From an uncultured Verrucomicrobiae bacterium (GTDB taxonomy: Bacteria > Verrucomicrobiota > Verrucomicrobiia > JADLBR01 > CALLMV01): a stretch of DNA of 47,958 nucleotides. Positions within the stretch are counted from its first letter, which is position 1. Each line of letters starts with the position of its first letter. Location of the stretch: the NCBI GenBank assembly GCA_938005615.1, contig CALLMV010000040.1, positions 1-47,958 of the forward strand, read 5' to 3'. The position numbers were made by a program, and so were the translations under genes. The notes below the pieces were generated by a model. It did not search any database. It saw only the letters and a program-made list of their open reading frames with translations, and had not been told where the DNA came from. Below, piece after piece: positions 24,492-36,027 of this stretch.

Positions 24492-26969
24492 ATGAATAAA
24501 GGCTTCCGCAGAAACAAACCAGAATTACTTGCGCCGGCGGGAGATTGGGAGTGTTTACGTGCGGCGGCGGCTGCAGGAGCTGATGCTGTTTACTTTGGTG
24601 TGGAGAAATTTAATGCAAGAATGCGCGCAGAAAATTTTCGTACCGAAGAGCTTCCCACAGTAATGAATTGGTTGCACGAACGCGGTCTAAAAGGTTACCT
24701 GACACTCAACATTCTTGTTTTTCAAAATGAACTTCAAGAGTGCGCGGAACTTATTGCAGCCTGCCGCCAATCCGGGGTGGACGCACTCATCATCCAAGAT
24801 CTGGGAGTGGCTCGCTTAGCACGCAAAATCGGAGTGCCTGTTCATGCATCGACCCAGATGACGGTAACATCGCCGGAAGGTGCTATTTTTGCCAGAAGAC
24901 TCGGTGCCGAGCGCGTCGTGCTTGCAAGGGAAACCAGCCTGCGTGAGATGGAACGATTTAACACCCCGGACATGCCTGAAACTGAAGTTTTTGTTCACGG
25001 AGCTTTGTGCGTGGCATATTCTGGACAGTGTCTCACCAGTGAAGCACTCGGCGAACGAAGCGCCAACCGAGGAGAATGTGCCCAAGCCTGCCGTATGCCT
25101 TACGAACTCGTCGTAGACGGCGTGACTAAAAACCTGGGTGATAAGCGGTATCTGCTTTCTCCACAGGATCTGGCCGCACTGGAGCACATCCCCGCGCTCA
25201 TCGAACGCGGGGTTGTTTCTTTTAAAATCGAAGGTCGTTTGAAATCACCCGAGTACGTCGCAGCAGTGTGCGCAATTTACCGCAAAGCAATAGACACCGC
25301 TTGGGACAACCGCGCTATAGAACTCGAAGAGGAAGACCGCTACAAACTCGAGATGGTCTTCTCCAGAGGCCTTTATGATGGATGGATGCGGGGTGTAAAC
25401 CACCAAGAACTGGTGCACGCCAGGTTTGGCAAAAAACGTGGCGTTTACGTAGGCAAAGTTACTGAAATTTTGCCTACTAAAGATGCCGTAAAACTTGATT
25501 TTACGCCCTCCCATCTCAAGGCAGGTGATGGAATCGTTTTCGAAACGGGTGGTGACACCAACAACGAACAAGGGGCACGCATCTTCGCCGTTGAAGGCAA
25601 ACTTATTCGAATCATGTCAGGACGGATAAATTGGAAAAAAATTCCGATTGGTGCCCGTGTTTGGAAAACGAGCGATCCTGCACTACAGAATCAGTTGCGC
25701 GAATTCCTGACCAAGCCAGCACCTCTGCTTTGCCGCAGCGTAAATGTCGTTGTGAAGGGAGCAGAAGGCCAGGCACTTTCTCTCACTTTCCAGTGCGAGC
25801 GAAAGCAAGTTACAGTTCACAGCAGAATACCACTCCAAACCGCACGCACTCATCCCTTGGATGAGTCGTTACTGAGGGAGCATCTCGGAAGAATGGGAGG
25901 CACGCCTTTTGCTTTGGGGAAGCTGGATTGTACGGCCTTACCAGAAGGTCTCATTTTGCCCAAATCCGAACTCAACCGTATGCGACGTCTGGCATTAGAT
26001 GAGCTAAAAAAAAATTCGCAAAGTCAAAATATTCAAAACGAAAAAAACATACTAAACGTTCAAAAAATATTAAATAATCTAAAATATGCATTCCAGCCAC
26101 AAGGCACATCACAGCCGACTACAGTTCAGCGGTATGAATTAGCTGTGCTTTGCCGAAAAGAAGATCAACTCGTAGCCTCACTCGAGGAATCAGTAGATGA
26201 TGTTTATCTTGATTACGAGGACATCCGCAAATATTCACAGGCCACGCAAAGTTATAAGGGTCGTGGCACACGACTTTGGCTCGCCACACCAAGGATCATC
26301 AAAGCAGGCGAAGCCGGCTACTTGAAATTCATAGCAGATACACAGCCTGATGGCGTATTGATTCGAAATTTGGCCGGTTTGGAATTCTACAAACACACAC
26401 AACTACGCCGCAGGGGCGATTTTTCGCTTAACATGGCAAATTCTATTACTGCCCAAATCCTTCACGAGGCCGGTCTGGAGAACTGCGCTGCGAGTTTCGA
26501 CCTTACTGGAGAACAAATCCTTGATATTGCCGAAGCAGTGCCTGCTTTGTTTCTCACCGTAGTGATCCACCAGCACATGCCCTTGTTTCACATGGAGCAT
26601 TGTGTATTCGCGGCATTTCTCTCAAACGGCAAGGATTACCGTGACTGTGGGCGCCCCTGTGAAAAACACAGAGTGCAATTACGCGACCGCGTAGGACAAC
26701 TACATACACTCGGAGCAGATGTCGGCTGTCGAAATACGTTATTTCACGGAAGAGCTCAGAGTGCAGTTGATTGGTTGAATAGGTTTCAATCGAGCGGTCT
26801 ATTCCGTTTTCGTATTGATCTGCTTCACGAGTCTGCTGAGCAGACTCGGAGCCTCATTCGCAAATACAAACAGTTTTTAAATGGGAATATTGCAGCTCGC
26901 ACTAAAATACTTCAAACCGCTGTGCCTGGACTCGGCGTGCCAGCCCGCACTGCCGGGCTGACTTTGTGA
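24492..26969 (+). CDS. U32 family protein (RlhA-like)
   Basis: An 825-residue cytoplasmic protein of the U32 'collagenase-like' family. The N-terminal barrel starts LLAPAGDWE and contains VFVHGALCVAYSGQC and the RSANRGECAQACR signature. The cysteines at 173, 180, 196 and 200 follow the spacing of U32 proteins that hold an iron-sulfur cluster (known for UbiU/UbiV). A C-terminal repeat of the fold follows with HMEHC and DCGRPCEKH. Family members include RlhA, needed for 23S rRNA C2501 hydroxylation, and TrhP/YegQ in tRNA modification. The length and two-part layout are closest to RlhA, so an RNA hydroxylation role is the best guess, rather than protease. The ATG at 24492 is preferred over one at 24456. 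Its stop lies just before atpB. Confidence 0.85.
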   Translation: MNKGFRRNKPELLAPAGDWECLRAAAAAGADAVYFGVEKFNARMRAENFRTEELPTVMNWLHERGLKGYLTLNILVFQNELQECAELIAACRQSGVDALIIQDLGVARLARKIGVPVHASTQMTVTSPEGAIFARRLGAERVVLARETSLREMERFNTPDMPETEVFVHGALCVAYSGQCLTSEALGERSANRGECAQACRMPYELVVDGVTKNLGDKRYLLSPQDLAALEHIPALIERGVVSFKIEGRLKSPEYVAAVCAIYRKAIDTAWDNRAIELEEEDRYKLEMVFSRGLYDGWMRGVNHQELVHARFGKKRGVYVGKVTEILPTKDAVKLDFTPSHLKAGDGIVFETGGDTNNEQGARIFAVEGKLIRIMSGRINWKKIPIGARVWKTSDPALQNQLREFLTKPAPLLCRSVNVVVKGAEGQALSLTFQCERKQVTVHSRIPLQTARTHPLDESLLREHLGRMGGTPFALGKLDCTALPEGLILPKSELNRMRRLALDELKKNSQSQNIQNEKNILNVQKILNNLKYAFQPQGTSQPTTVQRYELAVLCRKEDQLVASLEESVDDVYLDYEDIRKYSQATQSYKGRGTRLWLATPRIIKAGEAGYLKFIADTQPDGVLIRNLAGLEFYKHTQLRRRGDFSLNMANSITAQILHEAGLENCAASFDLTGEQILDIAEAVPALFLTVVIHQHMPLFHMEHCVFAAFLSNGKDYRDCGRPCEKHRVQLRDRVGQLHTLGADVGCRNTLFHGRAQSAVDWLNRFQSSGLFRFRIDLLHESAEQTRSLIRKYKQFLNGNIAARTKILQTAVPGLGVPARTAGLTL
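26941..26960 (+). repeat. Stem-loop in the 3' end of the U32 gene
   Basis: CAGCCCG (26941-26947) pairs perfectly with CGGGCTG (26954-26960) across a 6-base loop. It lies inside the last codons of the U32 gene, 9 bases before a T7 run (26970-26976), so it could work as part of a terminator for that gene. Confidence 0.5.
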
Positions 26970-26984
26970 TTTTTTTCACAAAGT
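26961..26984 (+). terminator. Inverted repeat with T-loop at the U32/atp boundary
   Basis: ACTTTGTGA (26961-26969) and TCACAAAGT (26976-26984) form a perfect 9-bp stem closing a loop of six T residues. The left arm contains the U32 stop codon. It abuts the preceding GC-rich stem-loop. The pair may attenuate or terminate read-through into atpB. Confidence 0.45.
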
Positions 26985-27055
26985 GCTTGATAAATTTTTT
27001 ACGTCACGCTTTTCTCCAATTCGTGATTCTTGCTGCAGCAGACAAAACTTTGCCT

Positions 27056-27826
27056 ATGGAAGCTCCCACGCTTTTTTACGTGTTTGGTCTGCCTGTCACG
27101 AACTCATCTTTAGTATCAGTGGCTGTGGCTTTGATCATCGTTTTGCTCATGATTCCTGCCACAGTCCGGCCGCAGCTCATTCCTACTGGAGTGCAAAACT
27201 TTTGGGAGTGGGTGATTGAGGGATTTCAGGGACTCCTCTCCAGCATCATGGGAGAGAAACTGGCACGTGATACCTTTTGGTTTTTCACAACGATATTTAT
27301 CTTCATTCTATTTTCTAACCTACTGGCGCTCACTCCCGGGGTTGGATCCATCAAGATCCCGGGACCAAATGGTGAAATGTTGCCACTGCTTCGTGGTGTG
27401 AATGCTGACGTAAACACGACTTTAGCTATGGCATTAGTCTTCTTCTTTATGTGGTTTTTTTGGGGTTTCAAATACAACGGAGTCGTCGGGTTTTTCCAGC
27501 ATATCTTTGGCTCGAAAGCCAGTTTCAAGGGTTTGGCAGGAATAGCGCTCTCCTTCGTTTTCATTTTAGTGGGCCTTATCGAGGTTATTTCGATAGCATT
27601 CCGTCCGGTATCACTTTCTTTCAGGCTATTCGGCAATATTTACGGTGGAGAAGTTCTGCTCGAATCCATGTTGTACATGCATCCAATTTGGTCTTGGCTA
27701 ATCGCCCTTCCCTTTTATTTTTTTGAATTGCTCGTAGCTTTTGTCCAATCTCTGGTTTTTTGTTTACTAACTGCAGTTTTCACGGCGATCATGTGTCGCC
27801 ATGATGAGGAGCATGCCCATCATTAG
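27056..27826 (+). CDS. atpB: ATP synthase F0 subunit a
   Basis: Forms the proton half-channels next to the c-ring in the inner membrane. From the ATG at 27056 the product is 256 residues with five to six membrane segments. The conserved functional arginine is in the FRPVSLSFRLFGNIYGGE block, with the C-terminal helix following. The start is unsettled: the frame stays open upstream to a GTG at 26966 that overlaps the U32 stop, and the extra 30 residues contain a hydrophobic FLQFVILAAAD stretch that could be a signal sequence. TTG at 26987 or GTG at 27023 are further options. First gene of the complete operon atpBEFHAGDC. No atpI is seen upstream. Confidence 0.93.
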   Translation: MEAPTLFYVFGLPVTNSSLVSVAVALIIVLLMIPATVRPQLIPTGVQNFWEWVIEGFQGLLSSIMGEKLARDTFWFFTTIFIFILFSNLLALTPGVGSIKIPGPNGEMLPLLRGVNADVNTTLAMALVFFFMWFFWGFKYNGVVGFFQHIFGSKASFKGLAGIALSFVFILVGLIEVISIAFRPVSLSFRLFGNIYGGEVLLESMLYMHPIWSWLIALPFYFFELLVAFVQSLVFCLLTAVFTAIMCRHDEEHAHH

Positions 27827-27876
27827 ATAACAGAACCCATCACTCACTGAACATGCTAAAGTGACAAGACATAACT

Positions 27877-28116
27877 ATGACAACTGAACTCATGATACTT
27901 GCAGAAGCAGCATCAGCAATTCGCGGTAACCTCCACGTGGCCTTTGCAGCCGTGGGCTCTGCCATTGGCGTGGGAATCATCGGCGCCAAAGCTTGTGAGG
28001 CGGTCGGCCGTAACCCAGGAGCCGCTACCCCCATCCTTGTGCAATCCATTCTGGCCATGGCACTTGCGGAAGGTGTTATCTTCTTCTCTATCTTTCTGGC
28101 CAACAACTCCCAGTAA
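27877..28116 (+). CDS. atpE: ATP synthase F0 subunit c
   Basis: The 79-residue hairpin of two membrane helices builds the rotor ring. The polar loop RNPGAA separates them, and the ion-carrying carboxylate is Glu65 in ALAEGVIFF. The residue after it is Gly, and no Gln is present in the first helix at the sodium-ligand position, so the ring is predicted to carry protons rather than sodium. The N-terminus has a short MTTELMILAEAASAIRG extension before the first helix. Confidence 0.97.
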   Translation: MTTELMILAEAASAIRGNLHVAFAAVGSAIGVGIIGAKACEAVGRNPGAATPILVQSILAMALAEGVIFFSIFLANNSQ

Positions 28117-28153
28117 AGTAATTAGTTTGACATCGGCCTAACCGAAAAAAACA

Positions 28154-28699
28154 ATGGATATAACTTTATCCTACATGCTCTGCGAAGCCGCCAATCCTAT
28201 CGGTGAGGTTGCTTCAATGGTAGGTGTCACTTGGTCCAAGTTGATTGCGCAAATCATTATCTTTGGGTTTATAGTGATTGTGCTCAAGCTCTTTGCATTC
28301 GGCCCAATCGGTAAAACCCTGGAGCGACGCCGCCATATTATCCAAAAAGGATTGGACGATGCTGCAGCTGCAGAAAAAGCCCTGGCCGAAGCAGAAAAAA
28401 CTCGTCAACAAATCATTCGAGAGGCTAACGAGAAATCGAAAGTGATCGTAGAAGAAGCAGTAAAAACAGCGGAGGCCGTAGGCCAGAAAAAAATCCAAGA
28501 AGCAGTGGCCCAGGCTGAAGCAATTATACAAAAAGCTAAGCAAGCCGCTGCTGCAGACAGAGAAAAAATGCTCACCGAATTGCGTGGTGAGCTCGGACGC
28601 CTCGTTGTTGATACAACTGCAAAAGTTACAGGCAAGATTTTGACGGATGATGACAGGCGCCGACTCTTAGACGAAAGCACCAAAGCACTCGTAGCATAA
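28154..28699 (+). CDS. atpF: ATP synthase F0 subunit b
   Basis: A 181-residue stator stalk protein with one membrane segment (about 28-48) followed by a long charged alpha-helical region (about 55-160), rich in Ala, Glu, Lys and Gln and expected to form the coiled-coil stalk. The end probably binds subunit delta. It lies 37 bases after atpE and 8 bases before atpH. Confidence 0.95.
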   Translation: MDITLSYMLCEAANPIGEVASMVGVTWSKLIAQIIIFGFIVIVLKLFAFGPIGKTLERRRHIIQKGLDDAAAAEKALAEAEKTRQQIIREANEKSKVIVEEAVKTAEAVGQKKIQEAVAQAEAIIQKAKQAAAADREKMLTELRGELGRLVVDTTAKVTGKILTDDDRRRLLDESTKALVA

Positions 28700-28707
28700 C
28701 CCTGCTC

Positions 28708-29112
28708 ATGAAAATCCCACGCGAAGCCCAGCGAATTGCAAGAAAGCTCTTTCAGATATGTCTCGAAAGAGACGGCTCGCTTAACTCCGACACCTTGAAA
28801 AAGATCATCGCAAAAATACTCGATGAGCGTCCTCGGTTTACTGTGGGCATCCTTCAAAGGCTACATGAGCTTTGCCGATTACACCTCGCCCAATCAACAG
28901 CCAAAGTTACATCGGCCCACCCCCTCGGCTCATTCGAAACGGAGATCCGTCAGCGGCTGCACTCAGTTTTTCATCACATCCGCGAAATCCAATTTCACAC
29001 AGATCCTTCCCTCCTGGGAGGGCTCAAAATTCAAATCGGCTCCCACGTCTGGGACAGCTCTATCAGACAGAAACTAAAAACACTCGAAGAATCACTAGCC
29101 CAATCTATCTAA
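28708..29112 (+). CDS. atpH: ATP synthase F1 subunit delta, short form
   Basis: The stator protein linking the F1 head to subunit b. Its C-terminal part (about 66-134) carries the recognisable VTSAHPL and [20 protein letters not shown] blocks, the latter the standard delta signature. At 134 residues it is about 45 shorter than the usual delta subunit, the loss being in the N-terminal helical domain. Similar short deltas occur, from memory, in some Acidobacteria and Verrucomicrobia. The position between atpF and atpA supports the call. Confidence 0.9.
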   Translation: MKIPREAQRIARKLFQICLERDGSLNSDTLKKIIAKILDERPRFTVGILQRLHELCRLHLAQSTAKVTSAHPLGSFETEIRQRLHSVFHHIREIQFHTDPSLLGGLKIQIGSHVWDSSIRQKLKTLEESLAQSI

Positions 29113-29117
29113 AAAAC

Positions 29118-30650
29118 ATGAGTAACATCCTTCAAGACATCGAAAATGCTATTTCTGGAATAAAACAATCCGCCTCCAGAACAAATGTCGGCACGGTCCG
29201 CTCTACAGGCGACGGCGTCGTCAAAATCGAAGGCCTCAGTGACGTGATGCTCAATGAGATGATAGACTTCGGTAACAACATCTTTGGACTGGCGCTCAAC
29301 CTAGAAGAAACAGAAGTCGGTGCTATTATCCTCGGCTCCGGTACAGAAATCAAAGAAGGCTCTGAGTGCCGCTGTACAGGCAAACTCCTTCAAGTCCCCG
29401 CTGGCAAAGAACTGCTGGGCAGGGTCGTTAACGCCCTAGGCCAACCCATTGATGGTAAAGGGCCCATCAGAGCCAGCGCCAGTATGCCAGTTGAAAAAAT
29501 CGCACCTGGAATTATCAAGCGTCGGTCCGTCAACCAACCCCTCCAAACAGGCATCATGGCCATCGACGCGATGATTCCCATAGGTCGCGGACAACGAGAG
29601 TTAATCATCGGCGACCGTGCAACCGGCAAAACCACTGTCGCAGTAGATACAATTATCAACCAAGCTAAAATCAACAAATCTAACGAAGGCAACCCCGGCT
29701 TTCGCCCCGTGTATTCAATCTACGTCGCAGTAGGCCAAAAGCGTTCCAACGTCGCCCAGGTTTACGGCGTCCTCGAAGAAGCAGGAGCTCTGCCTTACAC
29801 GATCATCGTTGTAGCATCCGCCTCTGATTCTGCCACAGAGCAATACCTGGCTCCCTTTGCAGGCTGTGCCATGGGCGAATGGTTTATGGAGAACGGCATG
29901 GATGCACTGATCGTTTACGACGATCTTTCTAAACACGCCGTGGCCTATCGCCAAGTCTCCCTGGTTCTCAAGCGCCCTTCTGGCCGCGAAGCTTATCCTG
30001 GCGACGTTTTTTACCTCCACAGCCGTCTGCTTGAACGCGCTGCACGCCTCGATGAGAAAAACGGAAACGGTTCACTGACCGCGCTCCCCATCATCGAAAC
30101 ACAAGCTGGCGACGTTTCTGCATACATACCAACAAACGTCATATCTATTACCGACGGACAAATTTACCTGGAGACTGACCTATTTTACCAAGGAGTTCGC
30201 CCTGCAGTAAACGTTGGTCTCTCGGTTTCACGCGTTGGCTCGGCGGCCCAGACTAAAGCGATCAAAAAAGTTGCCGGAAAAGTGAAGCTAGAACTAGCGC
30301 AGTTCCGCGAGCTCGCAGCGTTTGCCCAATTCGCCTCCGACCTGGACGCAGGAACAAAAGCGAAACTCGAGCGTGGCAAGCGCATTGTAGAAGTATTCAA
30401 ACAGAACCAATACAACCCACTGCCGGTGGAAATCCAAGTGGCCGTTATGTTTGCTGTCCAGAATAATTTTACTGACGACATCCCTGTCGAAAAAATCAAA
30501 GACTTCCAAAACCAGCTCACCGATTATTTGCAAATTCGCTGTCAACAAACGTTGTCAAAACTCCGCGAAAAATTTGATCTGACAGATGAGATTAGCGATG
30601 AATTAAAGAAAGCAATTCAAGAATTTAAGGAAACATCCTTCCGCGTTTAA
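29118..30650 (+). CDS. atpA: ATP synthase F1 subunit alpha
   Basis: The non-catalytic nucleotide-binding subunit, 510 residues. The Walker A motif is GDRATGKTT (165-173), and the [10 protein letters not shown] and [21 protein letters not shown]-type blocks are in place. The open frame extends 82 codons further upstream, but that stretch overlaps atpH and has no family resemblance. ATG 29118, giving [12 protein letters not shown], is the natural start, five bases after the atpH stop. Confidence 0.98.
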   Translation: MSNILQDIENAISGIKQSASRTNVGTVRSTGDGVVKIEGLSDVMLNEMIDFGNNIFGLALNLEETEVGAIILGSGTEIKEGSECRCTGKLLQVPAGKELLGRVVNALGQPIDGKGPIRASASMPVEKIAPGIIKRRSVNQPLQTGIMAIDAMIPIGRGQRELIIGDRATGKTTVAVDTIINQAKINKSNEGNPGFRPVYSIYVAVGQKRSNVAQVYGVLEEAGALPYTIIVVASASDSATEQYLAPFAGCAMGEWFMENGMDALIVYDDLSKHAVAYRQVSLVLKRPSGREAYPGDVFYLHSRLLERAARLDEKNGNGSLTALPIIETQAGDVSAYIPTNVISITDGQIYLETDLFYQGVRPAVNVGLSVSRVGSAAQTKAIKKVAGKVKLELAQFRELAAFAQFASDLDAGTKAKLERGKRIVEVFKQNQYNPLPVEIQVAVMFAVQNNFTDDIPVEKIKDFQNQLTDYLQIRCQQTLSKLREKFDLTDEISDELKKAIQEFKETSFRV

Positions 30651-30662
30651 AAACCCTAATCT

Positions 30663-32994
<2,332 letters not shown>

Positions 32995-33047
32995 CTGACA
33001 ACTCCTTACGGAACTAACAGCTTAAAACAACCTCCAACCCGAACTGC

Positions 33048-33449
33048 TTGATGAAGCTCCGAGTCGTCACACCCACCGGTATCGCAATCGAGACCGAGGC
33101 AGCCTACGTCACACTGCCCGGCAGTGAAGGGGAGCTGGGCGTTTATCCCAACCACATTCCACTCGTCACAAACCTCGTGGCAGGTGAACTCGCAGTGCGA
33201 GACAAAAATGGGCAAGTGACGTACTATGCCATAGCAGAAGGCTTCGCACAAATCCGTCCAGACCAAATCAGTGTTCTCACGGAGTTGGCCACTGCCGAAT
33301 CAGACATCGACGAGAAGGCAGCCGAAGAAGCCATGAATCGGGCTAAGCTGGCACTGGAACAAAGAATGAGTGATGAAGAAATCGCTGCCGCCGAAGCCGC
33401 GCTGGCACGCGCGGCTGCACAACTCCGCCTCAAACGCCGCAACCGGTGA
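33048..33449 (+). CDS. atpC: ATP synthase F1 subunit epsilon
   Basis: A 133-residue subunit that couples the rotor to the c-ring and can inhibit ATP hydrolysis. The N-terminal beta-sandwich has the usual VTPTGIAIE and LPGSEGELGVYPNHIPLVT blocks, and the C-terminal two-helix part is Ala/Glu/Arg-rich. Last gene of the atp operon. Confidence 0.95.
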   Translation: MMKLRVVTPTGIAIETEAAYVTLPGSEGELGVYPNHIPLVTNLVAGELAVRDKNGQVTYYAIAEGFAQIRPDQISVLTELATAESDIDEKAAEEAMNRAKLALEQRMSDEEIAAAEAALARAAAQLRLKRRNR

Positions 33450-33511
33450 CTGCCACACACAACTTAATGTGGTGTCGCATGCCTAATAGCTAGCCCGTTC
33501 CCTCTAAATCG

Positions 33512-34261
33512 ATGGCATTGATTAATTACGAAAGCAACGAAGCGCTGTCCCAATACTTGGCTTTTCACTACCCTGACCTTAGCGACTACTGCCCTTGGGA
33601 GGGGGCACCACGACAAGCCATCGGCTTTGCACAAAAAGTTGCGGACTTCGCTTTGGCTCATTGCCTAGATCACACACAAACCCTGAAAGCATTGGATATG
33701 GGTTGTGCAGTTGGCGGCACGACGTTTGAGCTGACGAAAAAAATCCCTCGCGTCTTGGGAATTGACCTTTCAGAAAAGTTTATCTCTGCAGCGCAACATC
33801 TCAAAAGTCATCGTAAATTAAATTACCCCCTGTTGGTGGAAGGGTGTCGCACAATTATCAAAACGGCAGCCCTTGGCTGCCACGTCCGCCCAGAAGCAGC
33901 CGAATTTCGCACAGGGGATGCTATGTCTCCAGACTCGGAACTGCGCGGATTTGATCTTCTCATCCTCGCAAACCTTCTCTGCCGCACACCGGACCCCCGT
34001 GTTGTTTTGAGTCATTCAACTCGCCTTCTTCGGCCAGGCGGTACGCTAGTCATCACCACGCCTGGCACTTGGTTGGAAGAGTTTACACCCAAGCAAAATT
34101 GGCTATGTAATGCTCACTCTGAGACTTTCGACGGATTAAAACAAATTCTTGAACCTCAATTCACACTCCTCGAACGCCGTGATATACCTCTGCTCCTCAG
34201 AGAGCACGGACGCAAGTTTCAGTTTACTGTCGCCGATGCCAGCGCGTGGAGATACTTGTAG
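33512..34261 (+). CDS. OvoA-type 4-mercaptohistidine N1-methyltransferase, stand-alone
   Basis: A 249-residue class I methyltransferase resembling the C-terminal methyltransferase domain of OvoA, which methylates 5-thiohistidine to ovothiol A. Matching blocks are the NYES start, HYPD, ALDMGCAVGGTTFEL (SAM loop), VLGIDLSEKFI, FRTGDAM, DLLILANLLCR and, most telling, GTWLEEFTPKQNWL near residue 195. The sulfoxide-synthase half of OvoA is absent and no such gene is in the window. It follows atpC by 62 bases, so it may be read with the ATP synthase operon. A different small-molecule substrate remains possible. Confidence 0.8.
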   Translation: MALINYESNEALSQYLAFHYPDLSDYCPWEGAPRQAIGFAQKVADFALAHCLDHTQTLKALDMGCAVGGTTFELTKKIPRVLGIDLSEKFISAAQHLKSHRKLNYPLLVEGCRTIIKTAALGCHVRPEAAEFRTGDAMSPDSELRGFDLLILANLLCRTPDPRVVLSHSTRLLRPGGTLVITTPGTWLEEFTPKQNWLCNAHSETFDGLKQILEPQFTLLERRDIPLLLREHGRKFQFTVADASAWRYL

Positions 34262-34296
34262 TTTCTTGACGGAAATTTCTCTAAGAGCGCAGCAGC

Positions 34297-35943
34297 TCAG
34301 AAGTGCCTTCTCGCTTTGTTCGTAGGTTGTAAAAATATGAATAGGCCTGCGCAAAAAAACAAAAAGCAGACCACCCACCATACTGTCCCCCAAGGAATCA
34401 AACCATTAGAAACTGATTGGCTATGACTATTAAAATACAACAACGATATTACTATACAATTATGTAAAGCATGCAGCACCATACCAGGCAGCAGTGAGTT
34501 GGACTGCTCACGCAGGTATGCGCAGAGCAAGCCCACAAGACCTGTTGGCAGAGCACGAAATACACCATGTGCCAGACCAAACAGAACCCCGTTAATCAAA
34601 ATCGCAAACCTCGCGGGGAATAATTTACGAAAAGCAAAATAGACGGGGCCCCGAAAAAGCGCCTCCTCACAAACAGCAGGCAGCAACGCGTAAAGAGTGA
34701 GAACTTGCCAAAAATGTCTATCTTGCAGATTCAAGACGCCGATCAGACCACGAAGTAATTCTTCCGGCGGTGCGACAAAACGGGCAAGCATCAGCGCGGG
34801 CGCCCACATCGTGATACTCAGGACAACTACAAATAACCAGCTTGTCAGACCAAAATGAGATCTTTTCGGCAGATTCATACCCCAGACTTTGCCAACCTGC
34901 CACTTGAGAAAATGAGCAGCTAAAATCGGCAAACAGAGAAAGCAAAACACTTGTAGAAGAATCAGCGATACTTCCCAACCCCATAGGGCAGCCGTCCTTC
35001 CTAACACTAAACTAGGGGCCAAGAAAGCCAGCGCCAGAAGGAAAACCAAAGCGACTAGGCCAGGTTCCGAATTTTTATTCGTGCTGAATTTTAATTCTCC
35101 TGAAAAATCGGCAAATCGGTGGCGCTCGCTGGCAAAGACAGCTGCCGCAAGACGCAACGACGCAAGTGCAAAAAATACGTTCCAGACGATCGATGTTATT
35201 ACCAGAAGAAGCCCTGGAGCTTTATCCCCTAGGATCATTTTCGTAATCAGCGCACAGTTCAGTCCAGGCACGGCCATAGTCCATAAATTGATGGGAGTTG
35301 TGGGCACTAAGCAGAGGAAAACGGGAGCTAGCATTCCCAATAAATAGGGCGCAAAGTAACTTTTCCCTTCCTTATAGCTACGCGCTAGAGAAAATAAAGC
35401 CAAGCCGGCAGAGGCATAAAATCCCGCTAGTGGCACATGAATGAGCAATATAAAAACCCATTCCAAGAGACTTGTCTGACCAACCGAAACCCTTGAAGGC
35501 AGCGGAAAGAAAATTAGCAGACTCACCATGTTTACCGCCACCCCGGCTAACCCGAGCAATAAGACGGAAAAAAATTTACCCCAAAGAATTGACAGTGTAT
35601 CTGCTCCTGTAACCAAAAGCGTTGCTAGGGTGCCACGTTCCTTTTCACCCGCTGTCGTATCCACAAGAGGATGAAATAAACTAGCCAACAAAATAAATGG
35701 CAGCCCAATGGGAAGCAGACCCATAAGAATTCGTGCAAGATCGGTTCCCGCAGAGAGTGGCTTGTGCGGGGCCGGTGAACTGACCTCTCCCACGGGGAAA
35801 AACCCCACGATCTGAGTGTAGATAAAAAACAAAGTAGGCCATAGTAAAAATGGTACTCCGTAGTCCACAAACAACCCACGGCGATCACGCAAAGCATCAC
35901 GCATCTCACGCTGAAAAACTAAAAAAGGGACGTGGCTACTCAT
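34297..35943 (-). CDS. ABC-2 type permease fused to CPBP intramembrane protease
   Basis: A 548-residue polytopic membrane protein. The N-terminal half (about 1-380) is a NatB/ABC-2-like permease with the DTTAGEKERGTLATLL signature near residue 100. The C-terminal third is a CPBP (Abi/Rce1-type) glutamic protease domain: EEALFRG at 426-432, FGLAHG with His459, and HALHN with His491 and Asn495. The same two-domain fusion is known in PVC bacteria. The export ATPase (NatA-like) that should drive the permease is not next to it, so a partner must be elsewhere or the permease part may have lost transport. The ATG at 35943 is preferred over 35964. It is divergent from glpX, 84 bases apart. Confidence 0.85.
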   Translation of the reverse strand: MSSHVPFLVFQREMRDALRDRRGLFVDYGVPFLLWPTLFFIYTQIVGFFPVGEVSSPAPHKPLSAGTDLARILMGLLPIGLPFILLASLFHPLVDTTAGEKERGTLATLLVTGADTLSILWGKFFSVLLLGLAGVAVNMVSLLIFFPLPSRVSVGQTSLLEWVFILLIHVPLAGFYASAGLALFSLARSYKEGKSYFAPYLLGMLAPVFLCLVPTTPINLWTMAVPGLNCALITKMILGDKAPGLLLVITSIVWNVFFALASLRLAAAVFASERHRFADFSGELKFSTNKNSEPGLVALVFLLALAFLAPSLVLGRTAALWGWEVSLILLQVFCFLCLPILAAHFLKWQVGKVWGMNLPKRSHFGLTSWLFVVVLSITMWAPALMLARFVAPPEELLRGLIGVLNLQDRHFWQVLTLYALLPAVCEEALFRGPVYFAFRKLFPARFAILINGVLFGLAHGVFRALPTGLVGLLCAYLREQSNSLLPGMVLHALHNCIVISLLYFNSHSQSVSNGLIPWGTVWWVVCFLFFCAGLFIFLQPTNKARRHF

Positions 35944-36027
35944 CAACAAATAACTCAAACACAATCACAACTCCTGCCAAAAGCATTTCTGCTTGAAATC
36001 GGTAGCTTGGCCAAATTACTAAATCTC

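Noticed and set aside
28872-29117. N-terminal extension of atpA by 82 codons
   Set aside because: It overlaps atpH completely and has no resemblance to the alpha subunit. ATG 29118 fits the family.
32995-33047. Extra small gene between atpD and atpC
   Set aside because: The 53-base gap is too short and has no start with coding features.
33450-33511. Terminator after atpC
   Set aside because: A 5-bp CCACA/TGTGG stem exists but it has a long loop and no T-run, so read-through into the methyltransferase gene seems as likely.
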